Shown piece by piece: positions 41,601 to 52,244 of a DNA stretch of 64,000 bases. Both the position numbers and the translations under genes were made by a program. The notes under the pieces are model-generated. The model was not told where the DNA came from and did no database searches. It saw only the letters and a program-made list of their open reading frames with translations. Source of the stretch: Diabrotica undecimpunctata (lineage: Eukaryota > Arthropoda > Insecta > Coleoptera > Chrysomelidae); contig NC_092810.1 in assembly GCF_040954645.1 (NCBI RefSeq), positions 72,774,660 to 72,838,659 on the forward strand. The letters run 5' to 3'. Within the stretch, counting starts at the first letter, position 1; the number at the start of each line of letters is the position of its first letter.

Positions 41601-42126
41601 ATTAGGTAAAAACATTACTTATTCAATAGCGGTATTGCTTTATTGCATTCTCAGTTTTATCTTTATCAGCCACTGCATTACTTTTCGATATATGACCTTC
41701 ACTCTAGTTCGTATTCTCGCTGACTTTCCTTTTGCTTACTTGATTAAAAGCTACGCCATGTTTTTGTTTTACGTAGGCGTACAAATTGGAGTTATTTCCT
41801 AATGTTTTTTTAAACTTTAGAGCAAAAATTGCAGCAATATTATTGCTCGCAATTAAGTTTATTAAAATGTAACCTAAACATTGTTTTTGATCTTTTGAGT
41901 GGTGTCATTTTTCTAATTTTATTAACTACAAACACTTTAAACTATAAACACACATCATATGACATTATTTTAAGTGGATATTGACCTCGACATTGCACCA
42001 CTCACAACTGTACACAGGATAACACGATCCAAAAATCAAACGAGTTTGATCTTCTCAGATCGTATTTATTATGTTGAGTCGTGAAGAGAATTTAATCTTC
42101 GTATTTCACGAATGTACTTGTTTAAA

Positions 42127-42575
42127 GGTCGGTACACATATACGAGCCAAACGGTATGCATACGGTATGCGAACGATATATTCGTTAATGTATTGTTGCG
42201 GTTTATTCCACGACTTCAAAGGAAGCTCGTCTTTCAGTTTGGACGGCACTTACTAGACGCAGCGAACATTTTTATTGTCTCATCAAATCGACATTGTGTG
42301 AATGACGTGTTCCTTTCTAGAGAGACGTGAGAAAACAGTAAACTGATTATTGTATATATTTTTATTTTTGTTAAACAAGTAAAAACATAAACATAAATCA
42401 GTACCCAAATTATAAATAAAATGAATCATTTCGCACATGTGTGTTCGTTGTTGATTTGTCGCTTTCCATGGATCGAGATAAGTATGCGATCAGTACGATG
42501 TAGAATATTTTTCAAGGATCTGTACGCATACGGTACGTGTACCGTTTGGCTCGCATATCTGTATGCGCACCGAGC
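42127..42575. mobile_element. MITE nested in the Harbinger right terminal repeat
   Basis: Inverted termini: GGTCGGTACACATATACGAG at the left, and GCTCGGTGCGCATAC on the complement of the right end, both leading to GCGAGCCAAACGGTA-like sequence, with further inverted similarity around CGGTATGCATACGG. 449 bp, no transposase. The superfamily is not resolved; no clear target duplication was seen. Confidence 0.65.
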
Positions 42576-42627
42576 GTGACGAAAGCGTGGCTCACGTTCG
42601 TGATTCACTACTCATGTCAACGCAGCT

Positions 42628-42989
42628 TTACATTCCTGCTACTTTCTTTGAATATCGCAAAATCCAAATATAACCAGCCAAGACTCCTATACTTTATTTC
42701 AACAAAACATACAGAGCAATAAATTAGTATTCCCCAGGTGATAGGTAAAAACGAGAGGATCGTATTATTGAAATTAATTACTTATACAAAATTTATTGTA
42801 ATTATCACTGTATTAAAAACTATATATTATGCAAGAAGAATAAATCATATTCACCATAGAAACAGATATTTAAATTATCACTAAAAGTACAACATAAACA
42901 TCAAAAAGAGAACTATCAAATCATTAAGAGTCCAATATATCGGCTATAATAGAAATGCATTTCAGGAAAAAATGTGTTTTAAAAAAACA
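42628..42989. other. Intronic stretch without recognised gene
   Basis: AT-rich; nothing recognised. Confidence 0.5.
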
Positions 42990-43315
42990 GAGATCTCTTC
43001 TGTCCAAAACCAAACCAAACAACACACAGGAGATATCAAAGAACTGCATCTATAAAATACTTATAAATGCAGCAATTTTTATGTGGAAGAAATCGCAAGA
43101 TCATTAAGTATCAGGATAAACGAGCAAAAATCATACATCAAAAACAGAGACCTCGACAGATCCCAGATATGCAAACATGTCTGGGACAATGAACACAGAG
43201 TAGAGAACAATGAACAATCATGAAAGAAACAGACAGCAAAAATAGACAAAAGAAAAAAGAGAATTTACAACAAAGCAATATTTTACCAAACAAAATTATA
43301 GAAATAAATACTTAA
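42990..43315 (+). pseudogene. Penelope-like GIY-YIG endonuclease fragment
   Basis: Plus strand, one frame: CSNFYVEEIARSLSIRINEQ, SYIKNRDLDRSQICKHVWDN, then HRVENNEQS, a stop, and KIDKRKKRIYNKAIFYQTKL. The pattern matches the PLE endonuclease after the YIG motif (R-L-x-R-I-N-E-Q/H, then a C-K-H-x-W-D-x-x-H zinc-like box and the downstream KRKxxE block). The YIG residues themselves have decayed (FYVEE). Confidence 0.6.
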
Positions 43316-43947
43316 GTGTAAGAATAGCTGTGTTTGATTTTTTATTGCGTTCTTTTAAGGGCATTGGCGTTTTAATGTATTGGAAAATAGATATAGTCAT
43401 AAAATAACCGATACAAACATCATGTACCATAAACATATTCTCTCTATTGGATAATATATGATATACATTTATATGTAAACATGCATGAAGTGTATACTAT
43501 ATTTTCAGCGAGAGAATATACTTTTTGACATAGAATGAGTTTTTACTTGTTATTTTGTGGCTATATTCATTTTCCATTGCTTATAAATAAGTTTTTAGAA
43601 GTTACGAGTTAATGTCACTTACAACGATATCTATAATAATTTAAAACATACCCCATTGTAATAAAGTGTATACTATCGAGATGTCCCTCCGACGTAAGAT
43701 ATAACGTTATTTTTGTGTACAAATATAAAATATAAATTGCAAAAAAATAGAGCTTTCAGATTCAGTGGCTAAGAAATATCCCAAATTAGTTACAAAATTT
43801 CATGCAACAGAACAATTTTTTTTGTTCTCCAGTGATATTGCACGTCATAGATTCAATGACAAGCCAATATCTCATGTTTTTAATACACCGTTTTTTCTTT
43901 TATAATAAAAATAATACATTTGAATTAAAATTTAGATTTTGACATAC
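43316..43947. other. Intronic stretch without recognised gene
   Basis: AT-rich; nothing recognised. Confidence 0.5.
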
Positions 43948-44230
43948 CTGTTTGTTGGAAATAAACTTTCAAACGTGGCATCATTGTCATAAGGCTTGTT
44001 TAAAAAATCTACTATTTCTGGAAATTTGTCAATATATTCTTTAACTAGTTCTGCAGTTTTCTCTGTGTAATACCAATAATTATATAACTTTTTCGTATAA
44101 CCAGGCGTTTCCTTATTCTTTTTGTTCAGTTTTAAATCCAAACCCACATTAATTCTTCTTGCTTCAACGCCTTCACTAGCTTTAACATGAATAGAGCCAG
44201 TAATTTTTGAAAATATAATATTTGAAATAC
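43948..44230 (-). CDS. XRN1: XRN1 exon, D1 to winged-helix region (most 5' in window)
   Basis: A 283-bp exon. Acceptor ATATTTCAG, donor GTATGTCAAA. It begins with two bases of a split codon and ends with AG that joins the C of the next exon. It encodes ISNIIFSKITGSIHVKASEG, RRINVGLDLKLNKKNKETPG, YTKKLYNYWYYTEKTAELVK and EYIDKFPEIVDFLNKPYDND. The INVGLxLKxNKKN-x-PGYTKK block is highly conserved in animal XRN1. The nuclease domain (roughly the first 700 residues) must be encoded further upstream on this strand. I found no XRN1 exon between 44231 and 64000, so the upstream intron is at least 19.7 kb or runs past the window edge. Confidence 0.93.
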
Positions 44231-44619
44231 CTGAAATATTGTAGGCAATTAGTTTAATATTTTTTACACAAATGAATTTAAAAAATAAAGAGTTAAAAAT
44301 CAAATTGTTAATAATTAATCAATTAAATCAATTTTTATTATTGTGATAATATAACTAGATAACTCCTAGATGGATAAAGAAGTTTCAACGTTACACAAAT
44401 GAAACTTTTTATTTAAAATGACAGAATATTAATTCAAAATCTGAATACACAATTGATTTATTGTACGAGGTCATATTATTATGTATCCTAGTTATATATG
44501 TTGAAGTTCGTCTGTAATTAAAATAAATTGTTCATTCAAATTAATCTGCAGAAAGTGTACTGAAAAAAAGCAATGTCAAAATTCCACAGAACAGCGCTAG
44601 AGAAAATGCCGAGCAATGA
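44231..44619. other. Intronic stretch without recognised gene
   Basis: AT-rich; nothing recognised. Confidence 0.5.
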
Positions 44620-44970
44620 GCACTTATTATGGGTAATCCTCTAAGCCCATTGCTGTCAGACATTGTTATGGATCATCTAGAAACAAATATTTCAAAACAT
44701 CCAGTATTCAAACAGTTTTTACGGAAACTATCAGGCAACTTGACCAATTTTTATCTTACATTAATTCACTTCACAGTCATATTAAATTTAAAATAGAAAT
44801 ATAACATCAATCATAAATTCAATCCATACATTTTCTAGATTTAAAAATTATGAAACTTAAAACAAACATAAATTTTTTCGTGTTTCATAAACCTCCCCAT
44901 ACTCACACAGCTATTAATAATTCATCATCCAATTCCACACAATATAAATTAGCGGCCTACTTTAGGGGCT
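44620..44970 (+). pseudogene. Penelope-like reverse transcriptase fragment
   Basis: Plus strand across frames: MGNPLSPLLSDIVMDHLETN (the PLE RT4 block), TIRQLDQFLSYINSLHSHIK, IKFKIEI, IHFLDLKIMKLKTNINFFVF and HKPPHTHTAINNSSSNSTQY. The YxDD-bearing segment between RT4 and the DQF helix has been deleted. Abuts a LINE fragment at 44985. Confidence 0.72.
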
Positions 44971-44984
44971 TAGCATGTTACTGT

Positions 44985-45326
44985 AGAGAGTCATGGTGAA
45001 ATTAGATTCAGAATTGAGCAGGGCAGAGCCGCTTTTAAAAGGATGTTCAAGGTATTATGTAACAGAGACCTAAAATTGACATTGCGGATCCGCCTACTTC
45101 GCTGCTACGTGTTCTCGGTCTTACTTTATAGTGTCGAGTCTTGGACTGTGAATAAAAATTATCTAAATCACCTTGAGGCTTTCAAAATGTGGTACCATAG
45201 AAGAATTTTAAAAGTTTCTTGGGTGGAGAAGATTCGAAACTCCACAATACTAGAACGTCTCAGCAAGACTATTGAGATTATAAGAAGCATCAAGAGGAGA
45301 AAGCTGGAGTACCTCGGACATGTAAT
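44985..45326 (+). pseudogene. LINE C-terminal fragment, left part (split by RTE)
   Basis: Plus strand: AAFKRMFKVLCNRDLKLTLR, RLLRCYVFSVLLYSVESWTV, NHLEAFKMWYHRRILKVSWV and EIIRSIKRRKLEYLGHV. Same family as the 24.9-25.4 kb and 17.7-18.1 kb copies. The frame continues beyond the RTE insertion at 46248 as MRGQKYRLLQ, so LGHV-MRGQ closes exactly once the insert and one 12-bp duplication are removed. Confidence 0.82.
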
Positions 45327-46235
45327 CATCATCATCATCATTTAACCCGGATCTATCCACTGCTGGATATAGGTCTCCCTCAGTCTTTTCCATGTATTTC
45401 TGTTTTGTGCTGTTTGCATCCAATTTTTGTCGATCAGTTTTATGTCATCAGACCATCTTGTATGAACGACCTCTACTTCATAATTCTTTCTATGGCATCT
45501 GTCACTCCTGTTCTCCGTCTTATTTCCTTGTTCGTGATCCGATCCCTACGAGAAATGCCTAACATCGATCGTTTCATGGCTCTTTCGGTAACACAAATTT
45601 TATTTCTTACTTTCTTGGTTAGTGTTATTGTCTCTGCACCATATGTAAGTACTGGCAACACGCACTGATTAAAGACTTTTCTTTTAAGACACATAGGCAG
45701 TTCTGATTTAAGAACATAGCTTAGCTTGCCGAATGCCACCCAAGTGAGTCCTATGCGGCGGCTTAGTTCGCACGTTTGATTATCTCTTCCTATGCGTATC
45801 TCATGTCCTAAGTACTTATATGAGGTGGTTTCTTCAATATGCATGCCATTTACTGAAATCTTTTCGCTTAACACAAGATTTGTCATGATTTGTGTTTTTG
45901 TGTGGTTGATTTTTAATCCTACTTGTAGGGAGGCTAGGTATAGTTTCTCCAGTTGCGATACTGCATCATCGATTCTGTCAGCAAAAAGGACAATATCGTC
46001 AGCAAACCTCAAATGATTAAGCATTTCTCCATTGACATTAATTCCTTTTTCACTCAGATTTGCGTTCTTAAACATATGCTCTAATAATGTTATAAACAAT
46101 TTTGGCGAAATTGTGTCTCCTTGTCGCACTCCCCGTTTTATTTTAAATACGTTGGTCTTTTTATCTGCCAGTTTCACACTTGCTGTCCCATTTTGATAGA
46201 TGTATTTTATCATGTTTATATAGCGATGATCTATA
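45327..46235 (-). mobile_element. 5'-truncated RTE LINE with 12-bp target duplication
   Basis: Minus-strand RTE insert bounded by CGGACATGTAAT (45315-45326 and 46236-46247), with a (TGA)n tail at its 3' end (ATGATGATGATGAT, 45327-45340). It starts inside RT. An open frame of 286 codons (46333 down to 45473, its first codons in the flanking sequence) covers most of it, including the catalytic FADD. Confidence 0.92.
45345..46235 (-). pseudogene. RTE reverse transcriptase C-terminal half
   Basis: Reads YINMIKYIYQNGTASVKLAD, IKRGVRQGDTISPKLFITLL, HLRFADDIVLFADRIDDAVS (catalytic pair intact), VGLKINHTKTQIMTN, SYKYLGHEIRIGRDNQTCEL, RRIGLTWVAFGKLSYVLKSE and VFNQCVLPVLTYGAETITLT, to ERIMK. A stop at 45473 is followed, in another frame, by VVHTRWSDDIKLIDKNWMQT and WKRLRETYIQQWIDPG, with about 40 residues missing between. 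It preserves the thumb segment that the 8-11 kb copy lost. The first catalytic Asp lies upstream of the truncation point. Confidence 0.88.
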
Positions 46236-46450
46236 CGGACATGTAATGAGAGGTCAAAAATATAGATTGCTACAAAATATAACGCAAGCGAAAATAGCAG
46301 GCAAATGCAGTCCAGGACAAACAAAGACTTCATAGTTGAAGAACTCGCGATTGTATTAATACAAGCATGTTATTTAGAGTGGCAGTGAATAAAACTAAGA
46401 TAGCTATGATGGTAACCAACGTCCTGAAAGGACATGGCACATGAAGAAGT
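46236..46450 (+). pseudogene. LINE C-terminal fragment, right part
   Basis: Continues the copy at 44985-45326: GHVMRGQKYRLLQNITQAKI and AGKCSPGQTKTS, then stops. It ends with TGGCACATGAAGAAG near 46437-46451, similar to the GGCACTTGAAGAAGAAG tail of the 22.6-25.5 kb element. Confidence 0.7.
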
Positions 46451-46639
46451 AGCATGTTACAAAGATTAACAGAAATTCACATGTCAAAAAATAACTTCGA
46501 GATATAATTGAATATCATTACGCAAATAGCAGTAAAAAATGGGTGCAACGAACAAACGTTAAACAAAATTTAAAAAAAAACTGCACAAGAAAGATGAATG
46601 AATTGAAAAGAAAAATCTTTTAAAGGTCTAAAAAAGCAT

Positions 46640-46743
46640 TTAATTCCTAGCTGAGCGCTTTCGACTTACAAAGCATTCAGAGCTATGCTACAATAGAATA
46701 ACTCAATATAAGTAACCATTTAAGTGTAACAATGTTTAACTTA
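46640..46743 (-). mobile_element. PLE terminal repeat, left piece (split by LINE A)
   Basis: The minus strand carries the same sequence as 52981-53110 (plus): GTAGCATAGCTCTGAA, GCGCTCAGCTAGGAATTAAA. It continues across LINE A at 52480, and with 52943-53110 forms an inverted pair of PLE ends. The 13-bp duplication AATGTTTAACTTA (46731-46743) marks the junction. Confidence 0.75.
46648..46685 (-). ncRNA. Decayed hammerhead motif (PLE end, copy 4)
   Basis: TAGCT, CTGAA, then TGCTTTGTAAGTC, GAAA, GCGCT, C, AGCTA: stem I, stem III and GAAA survive, but the GA of CTGAAGA is missing, so it should be inactive. Inverted partner of 53039-53079. Confidence 0.65.
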
Positions 46744-47832
46744 TAAAACAAAAATTATAAAACACAATAAAATACCGGAAGAATGGAGAACGTGCGAACT
46801 AACTCTACTATTGAAAAAAAGAGATAAAAAACAGCCAGAAAACTACAGAGGTATAAACTTGTTAAATACTACGCTAAAACTTAGAACTAAAATTTTACAA
46901 GTGCTAATAAATCACAGGATAAGTTTAGCAGATGAACAACAGGGTTTTCGTAGTAGAAGATCGTGTACAGATGCAATATTCGTTATAAAGCAAATCACTG
47001 AGAAATCACTAGAGTATAATAGATCAGCATTTCTGTGTCTGATTGACCTAAAGAAAGCGTTTGACTGAAAGAGTAAGACTCAAAGATGTATCTTCTGTAT
47101 AATAGAGAAGTTCCCCTAAATATTATAAAAACTATCGATAACATCTACCAAAAAAAACAAAATGGAATTCAGAATAGATGGACCACTTACAGAACCTATA
47201 GAAATAGGCAGCGGAATAAGACAAGGGGATTCATTGAGCCCCATGCTCTTCAATTTGATCATGGATGAAATCATCAAAACCGTTAACAAAGAATGAGGAT
47301 ACAGAATGGGAAACAAAGAAATTAAAATAATGTTACGCGGACGTCGCAATATTGATAGCCCAAGATGAAGATAGTCCGCAAAGACTGGTTCACAGATTTA
47401 ACAGCAATAAGAGCAAAAGAATTTAATATGACTATCTCCTCTCAGAAAACTAAAACAATAGTAGTCAGCAAAGAACCAACCAGATGTAAAATAGAAATTG
47501 ATGGCATCAGTATTGAACAAGTAATGGAAATAAAATACTTGGGAATTACACTGTCTAGCTATGAAGACCTGGACAAAGAAGTGAGAGATCAAGTGCAAAA
47601 AGCAAATAGACTGACAGGATGCCTTAATAACACTATATGGCGAAACAGACACATTGACACTGAGATGAAGTCAAGAATTTATAAAGCCAGTGTAAGACCA
47701 ATACATACGCCTCAGAAACAAGACCCGACACAGCCACAACGCAAAGGCTACTGGAAATGGCAGAGATGAGAGTACTGAGAAGAATTACAGGAAATACGCT
47801 GAGAGATCGAAAGAAAAGTAAAGACAATAGAA
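46744..47832 (+). pseudogene. LINE A, left part (reverse transcriptase)
   Basis: Plus-strand LINE truncated inside RT: IPEEWRTCELTLLLKKRDKK, PENYRGINLLNTTLKLRTKI, DEQQGFRSRRSCTDAIFVIK and FLCLIDLKKAFD, then a stop. It continues in other frames as REVPLNIIKTIDNIYQK, GSGIRQGDSLSPMLFNLI and MDEIIKTVNKE. The YADD box has decayed to LRGRRN near 47335. Then EFNMTISSQKTKTIVVSKEP, IKYLGITLSSYEDLDKEVRD and MAEMRVLRRITGNTLRDRKK. The frame KDNRRKCNV breaks at the LINE B insertion and resumes at 52245. Confidence 0.85.
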
Positions 47833-47843
47833 GAAAATGTAAC

Positions 47844-47846
<3 letters not shown>
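47833..47846. repeat. Target-site duplication of LINE B, left copy
   Basis: GAAAATGTAACGTA, repeated at 52231-52244. Confidence 0.9.
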
Positions 47847-47910
<64 letters not shown>

Positions 47911-47974
47911 AGCACTAAAGGCCTTAGAGGCCCATGGCTTAAAAAGTTTGTTCTTTCTTCATTTTCGCTTTTCT

Positions 47975-50900
47975 TTATGTACTGAGATCTTCTCTGGCTC
48001 GATATGTGATTTTTCTCCATTCCTTCTTGTTATTCATTTTTCTTTTCTGGCCTTGTAGTCCAATTTCTTCCATATCTTTTTCTACCTCCTGATTCCATCT
48101 ATTTTTTGGTCTTCCTTTTCTCTTTTTTAAAGTTATAGTGTAGTTCATTACCCTTTTTGAAGTCCTCGTGTTCGGCATCCTTTCTAGGTGACCTCGCCAT
48201 CTTAGTCTCTGTGCCTTTATGACTCCTATTATGTTAGGTTGATTATATAATTTCTTTAACTCATCATTTGATCTTCTTATCCATAAACCGTCCCTTATTA
48301 TTCCTCCATATATCTTCCTCAGGATTTTCCTTTCCCATATCTCCAGTAAATTTTGTTCATTTTTTGTCATTGTCCATGTCTCACTGCAGTACGTTACTAT
48401 TGGTTGTATAGTTGTTTTGTATAACTGTATTTTTGCCTTTCTTGATAAAAACTTGCTTTTCAACATTCCACTAAGAGCATGTACACTTCTATTGCCTGCC
48501 ATTATTCTAGCTTGTATTTCTTCTTTAATGTTAGGTTTGCGTGATATTATTGTACCTAGGTATGTAAATCTTTCTACCATTTCGAATTCGTATGATAATC
48601 TTTCTTCTACTTCTACTTTAAACTTTTGTCCATCCCTGAACTGATCATCTGTCCACTGCATACATTTTGTTTTAGTTTCATTTATGTAAAGTCCCATTTT
48701 CTTTGCTGCTTTTACTATTCTCTGTACTATCTCCTGTAGCTCTTTTTTTCCTCTTGCCAGCAACACTATATCATCCGCAAATGCCAAAACTTGGTGTCTT
48801 TTATGATATAGGAGTCCTTCTCTATTGATTTTCGCTTCTCGCATTATTTTTTCTAGGCATAAATTGAAGAGTAATGATGACAAAGGATCGCCCTGCCTTA
48901 ATCCTTCGTTTACTATAAATTTGTCCGATACATGATTGTTTACTTTGACTCTGTTTTCTGTATTCTCTAAAGTAAGATGTATCATGTTACGCAACTTTCT
49001 GCTAACTCCCAGTTCCTCAAGGGTCTCTTTTAATTCCTTCCTTTTTATTCTATCGTATGCTTGCTGGAAGTCGATGAATAGCGCTATCGTTGGTAAGTTG
49101 TGTTCATAGCTTTCTGCTTGTAATTCTCTGATTATGAATACTTGGTCCGTTGTGCTTCTCCCTCGTCTAAATCCGCACTGGTATTCGCCTATTATATTTT
49201 CAACTTCTTTTTCTAGCTTATCTTTTATGGATTTTGATAGGATTTTATATACGGTATTTAGTAACGCTACTCCTCTGTAATTACTGCATTCTGTTTTGTC
49301 TCATTTTTTGTGTAATGGGCAAATAATGGCTTCCTTCCAATCTTCGGGTATTCGTTCTTTTATCCATATCTCCTTTATGATCTTGTATATCCAATTATTT
49401 AGCAGTTTTCCACCATATTTCATCATCTCTGCTGTTATGTTATCGCTTCCAGGGGATTTGTTGTTTTTCAGATTTTTTATGATTTCCTCGATTTGTTCTT
49501 TGCTGGGTGAATTATCTTCTATGTCTTCTAAGTGTTCGATTCTTGCTTCTGTTTCCACGCATTCTCTTTGGTTTGACTTATTATTGCCATTTAGTAATTC
49601 ATCAAAATACTCTTTCCATCTATCGGCAATTTCTGTTTCCCCGCTTATATTATCTCCTGCTTTGTTTTTGACGAATATGGGTTTTTGTTGGAAACCTTTT
49701 TTTTCATTTCTAGCACCTTGATATAGGTTTTTTATTTTTTTATTTCTGTAATTCTCTTCTATTTCTTTTAGCTTATTTTCTATGTGTTTTCTCTTCTTTT
49801 CTCTCAGCACTCTCTTTACTTTTTGTCTTTGCTCCCTATATCTATTCTTTGTCTCTGTTGTTTCTTTCGTGATCATTTCAATCCTTAATGATTTTCTTAT
49901 TTCTATTTCTTTTTGGCACTCTATGTCGAACCAGTCTTTCCTCTTTTTATTCTCTTGTTTGTTACATTCTTTTGCTGCTTTGTTCATTATTTGCTTTATG
50001 TTTTCCCATTTGTTCTCAGTTTGCTCTTCTATTTGTATCTTTTTTAGTTCTCTTTCCATTGTTTCCTCGTATATTTCTTGCTCTTTCTTTGTTGCTAATC
50101 GAATTGGGTTATGTATACATTTCTTTTTTTTTTATTTTGTTTTTGTTTTCTGGTATCAGTTGCTTAATTTTGATGCCCACCATGTAATGATCTGAGTCGG
50201 CGTCTGGTCCTCTGTATGTTCTTATCTTCTTTATACATTGCTGTTCTTCTTTTTCGATGAGCACGTGGTCTATTTGGTTTTTAGTCTTTCTGTCTGGCGA
50301 TATCCAAGTTTCCTTGTGTATTTCTTTTCGTTCGAAATATGTGCTCATTATGATCATATTTTTTTCTCTCGCGAAATCTATCAGGAATTGTCCGTTCTCA
50401 TTAGTTTCATTGTGTTTACTATATTTTCCTATTGTCGGTCTAAATACTTCTTCCTTCCCTATTTTGGCATTTGCGTCGCCTAGAATAATTTTCATATCAT
50501 ATCTGGGTATATTTTCGATTGTTCTGTTTAATTCATTGTAGAAACATTCTTTGACATCATTATCTTTTTCTTCTGAAGGCGCGTGAATATTTATGAGGGT
50601 GATTTTTTGGTATTTTCCCTTGAACCTGATACTACATATGCGGTCTGATACTGGTTTAAACTCTACTAGTGCTTCTTTTAGCTCTTTTCTTATCATAAAA
50701 CCTGTGCCTAACGTTCGATTCTTTCCACCGCTGTTAAAAAACATTGTATCTTCTATTTCTAATATATCATTTCCCAGTTGTTTCGTCTCCTGTAAAGCTA
50801 CTATGTCAAAATGGAACTTTTCGATTTCTCTCGCTAAGTGTTTAAGTTTGCCTTCTCCATATGTGCCTCTTACATTCCATGTTCCCAAAAGTAAGTGTTC

Positions 50901-51002
50901 TTTTCGTAATGTTTTCTTGTGTTTTGGTCCCGTTATCATTTTTTTCCTCTTTTTTCCTTTTTTCGTATTATCGTTAACCTTGTTCTGTGCTTGTTTCGTC
51001 AA
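47975..51002 (-). pseudogene. LINE B ORF2: endonuclease-reverse transcriptase, two lesions
   Basis: Endonuclease: LLLGTWNVRGTYGEGKLKHL, VALQETKQLGNDI, LINIHAPSEEKDND, MKIILGDANAKIGKEE, KNQIDHVLIEK and DADSDHYMVGI. An A-run near 50120-50130 shifts the frame; it resumes HNPIRLATKKEQEIYEETME, and from 50059 runs on through LKNNKSPGSDNITAEMMKYG and WKEAIICPLHKK, where an in-frame TGA (49301-49303) sits in the usual KKG position. After it: CSNYRGVALLNTV, GEYQCGFRRGRSTTDQVFII, FIDFQQAYDRI, VNEGLRQGDPLSSLLFNLCL, LAFADDIVLLARG, FTYLGTIISRKPNIKEEIQA, VTYCSETWTMTKNEQNLLEI and KRKGRPKNRWNQEVEKDMEE. All RT catalytic residues are kept. Confidence 0.92.
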
Positions 51003-51028
51003 CTTTATTCCAGTAGTACATTTAGTTG

Positions 51029-51856
51029 CTAGTTTTTTGATGTTTTTTTACATATTGCGCCTTCTTTGTCATTCCACTTCCATTCGCTGTTATTTACCCA
51101 TATTTTTTTTACTCCAATCTTGACTTCATTTCCTTTATTTCTTTCTTCTTGAGCAATGTTTCTAATTGTTTTCTGTATTTCTCGTTCTTTTGTGGTTGCA
51201 TCTTCGTTGATATATATTTTGTACTCTTTAATTTCTTTTAACTTGTGCTTTTTTTCCATTATTTTTCTTTTTTCTTCCTGGTTTTCCAATTCAATTAGGC
51301 ATGTTTTTTAGCCTAACTTGTGAGCATTCCTTATTTTAACCTCTACTCCTATATGTTGTTTGATGAAATTATTGATTGTTCCTTTTAACCCTGCTTGCTC
51401 ATATGTGTCTATCTTTAGGCCGTACATAACTATGTTATTTATTCGTCGGTGTTTTTCCATAACTTCCATGTTTTTTGTTATTTCTCTGAGTTCCTCCTTG
51501 ATCTCTATATTTTCTTGTTTTAGTTCTGAATTTTCTTTTCTCAGCTCTCTGTTTTCCATTATGAGCTTTTCTATCGTTTCCTTGCATTCTTGTTGATTTC
51601 TTTTTATTTCCTTAATATCATCGGTGAGGTGGCTCACCATTATTAGTAATTGATCAATTTTTGTTGCCTCATTTTTTTTCTCTGGAGTTTTTGTTGGTGT
51701 TTTCGAAAACTTCTTGCTCTTTCTGAAAATGTTATCTTCTTCCTCGCTGTCTTTATATCTGTCCTTCCTTTTTGCCCCTCCTTCTGAAAGTGTATCATCA
51801 CTGTCTAAATTTTTCATATATTTTTCCATTTTCCGGCGCCAAACACTGTCTTCCAC
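51029..51856 (-). pseudogene. LINE B ORF1: coiled-coil RNA-binding protein, one nonsense codon
   Basis: ATG at 51856, 26 bp upstream gap to ORF2. Order: acidic and Lys-rich N-terminus (MEDSVWRRKMEKYMKNLDSD), basic Thr/Pro stretch (KFSKTPTKTPEKKNEATKID), long coiled coil with heptad Leu/Ile (residues about 70-135, ENRELRKENSELKQENIEIK), then an RRM-like part (RRINNIVMYGLKIDT, HIGVEVKIRNAHKLG), an in-frame TAA, and LIELENQEEKRKIMEKKHKL with KIYINEDATTKEREIQKTIR. This is the layout of L1-type ORF1 proteins, which coat the element RNA. The coiled coil would trimerise (family knowledge). Confidence 0.85.
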
Positions 51857-52230
51857 CTCAACAGTTCAGAGAAGACAGCGTTTACCGTATTTATTTTATG
51901 TTTATTAACCGTTGTTATTTTTCTGTGTCTACCCCGAAAGTCTACTCACAACGGCAACGTCGCAATTTCAAAAGTCAGAGTTTCGTTTCTATGCTTTGAT
52001 GTTAATTAGGCTTATCAATTACAGCGATCTTACTTTTTATAGGGCCTTGGTGTTTTCAGATGTAATTTCACCGATTTTAAAGTTTTTTCTTAGCACTCTC
52101 CTTCACTTAATGTCTTATATTGTTCACTGGATATTTTCAATAATTTATTTCCCGTTACAACTCTCAGAAATTGAGTTTATTGCAGACGACAAATAAAATA
52201 TTTGTTTACGTTTTGGTTACCGTGTTGCCC
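51857..52230 (-). promoter_or_regulatory. LINE B 5' untranslated leader
   Basis: 374 bp between the ORF1 ATG and the 5' target duplication, without a coding frame. In full-length LINEs this region holds the internal promoter; none is recognised specifically. Confidence 0.5.
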
Positions 52231-52244
52231 GAAAATGTAACGTA
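52231..52244. repeat. Target-site duplication of LINE B, right copy
   Basis: GAAAATGTAACGTA, identical to 47833-47846. Confidence 0.9.

Larger units (their letters stand above)
40978..42627. mobile_element. PIF/Harbinger element with split right terminal repeat
   Basis: Terminal inverted repeats of about 95 bp: the left copy at 40978-41072 holds CACGTTGACATGGGTAGTGA and GTGGGCCACGCTTTCG; the right copy is the complement, interrupted by another MITE (42127-42575), with parts at 42094-42126 and 42576-42627. Both outer ends abut TTA (40975-40977 and 42628-42630), the 3-bp duplication expected of this superfamily. It encloses a truncated Harbinger transposase frame. Lies in the 3.2-kb XRN1 intron. 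Confidence 0.8.
47847..52230 (-). mobile_element. LINE B: near-intact two-ORF LINE inserted in LINE A
   Basis: A 4.38-kb minus-strand non-LTR retrotransposon bounded by a 14-bp duplication. From its 5' end: untranslated leader (52230-51857), ORF1 (51856-51029), ORF2 (51002-47975), 3' untranslated region and a (TA)n tail (47847-47906). Only three disabling lesions were found in about 3.9 kb of coding sequence. Confidence 0.92.

Noticed and set aside
49782..50195. Hydrophobic plus-strand frames resembling membrane proteins (also 50257-50541 and 50593-51123)
   Set aside because: They are antisense to the Lys-rich LINE B ORF2, whose complement is automatically Phe/Leu/Ser-rich.
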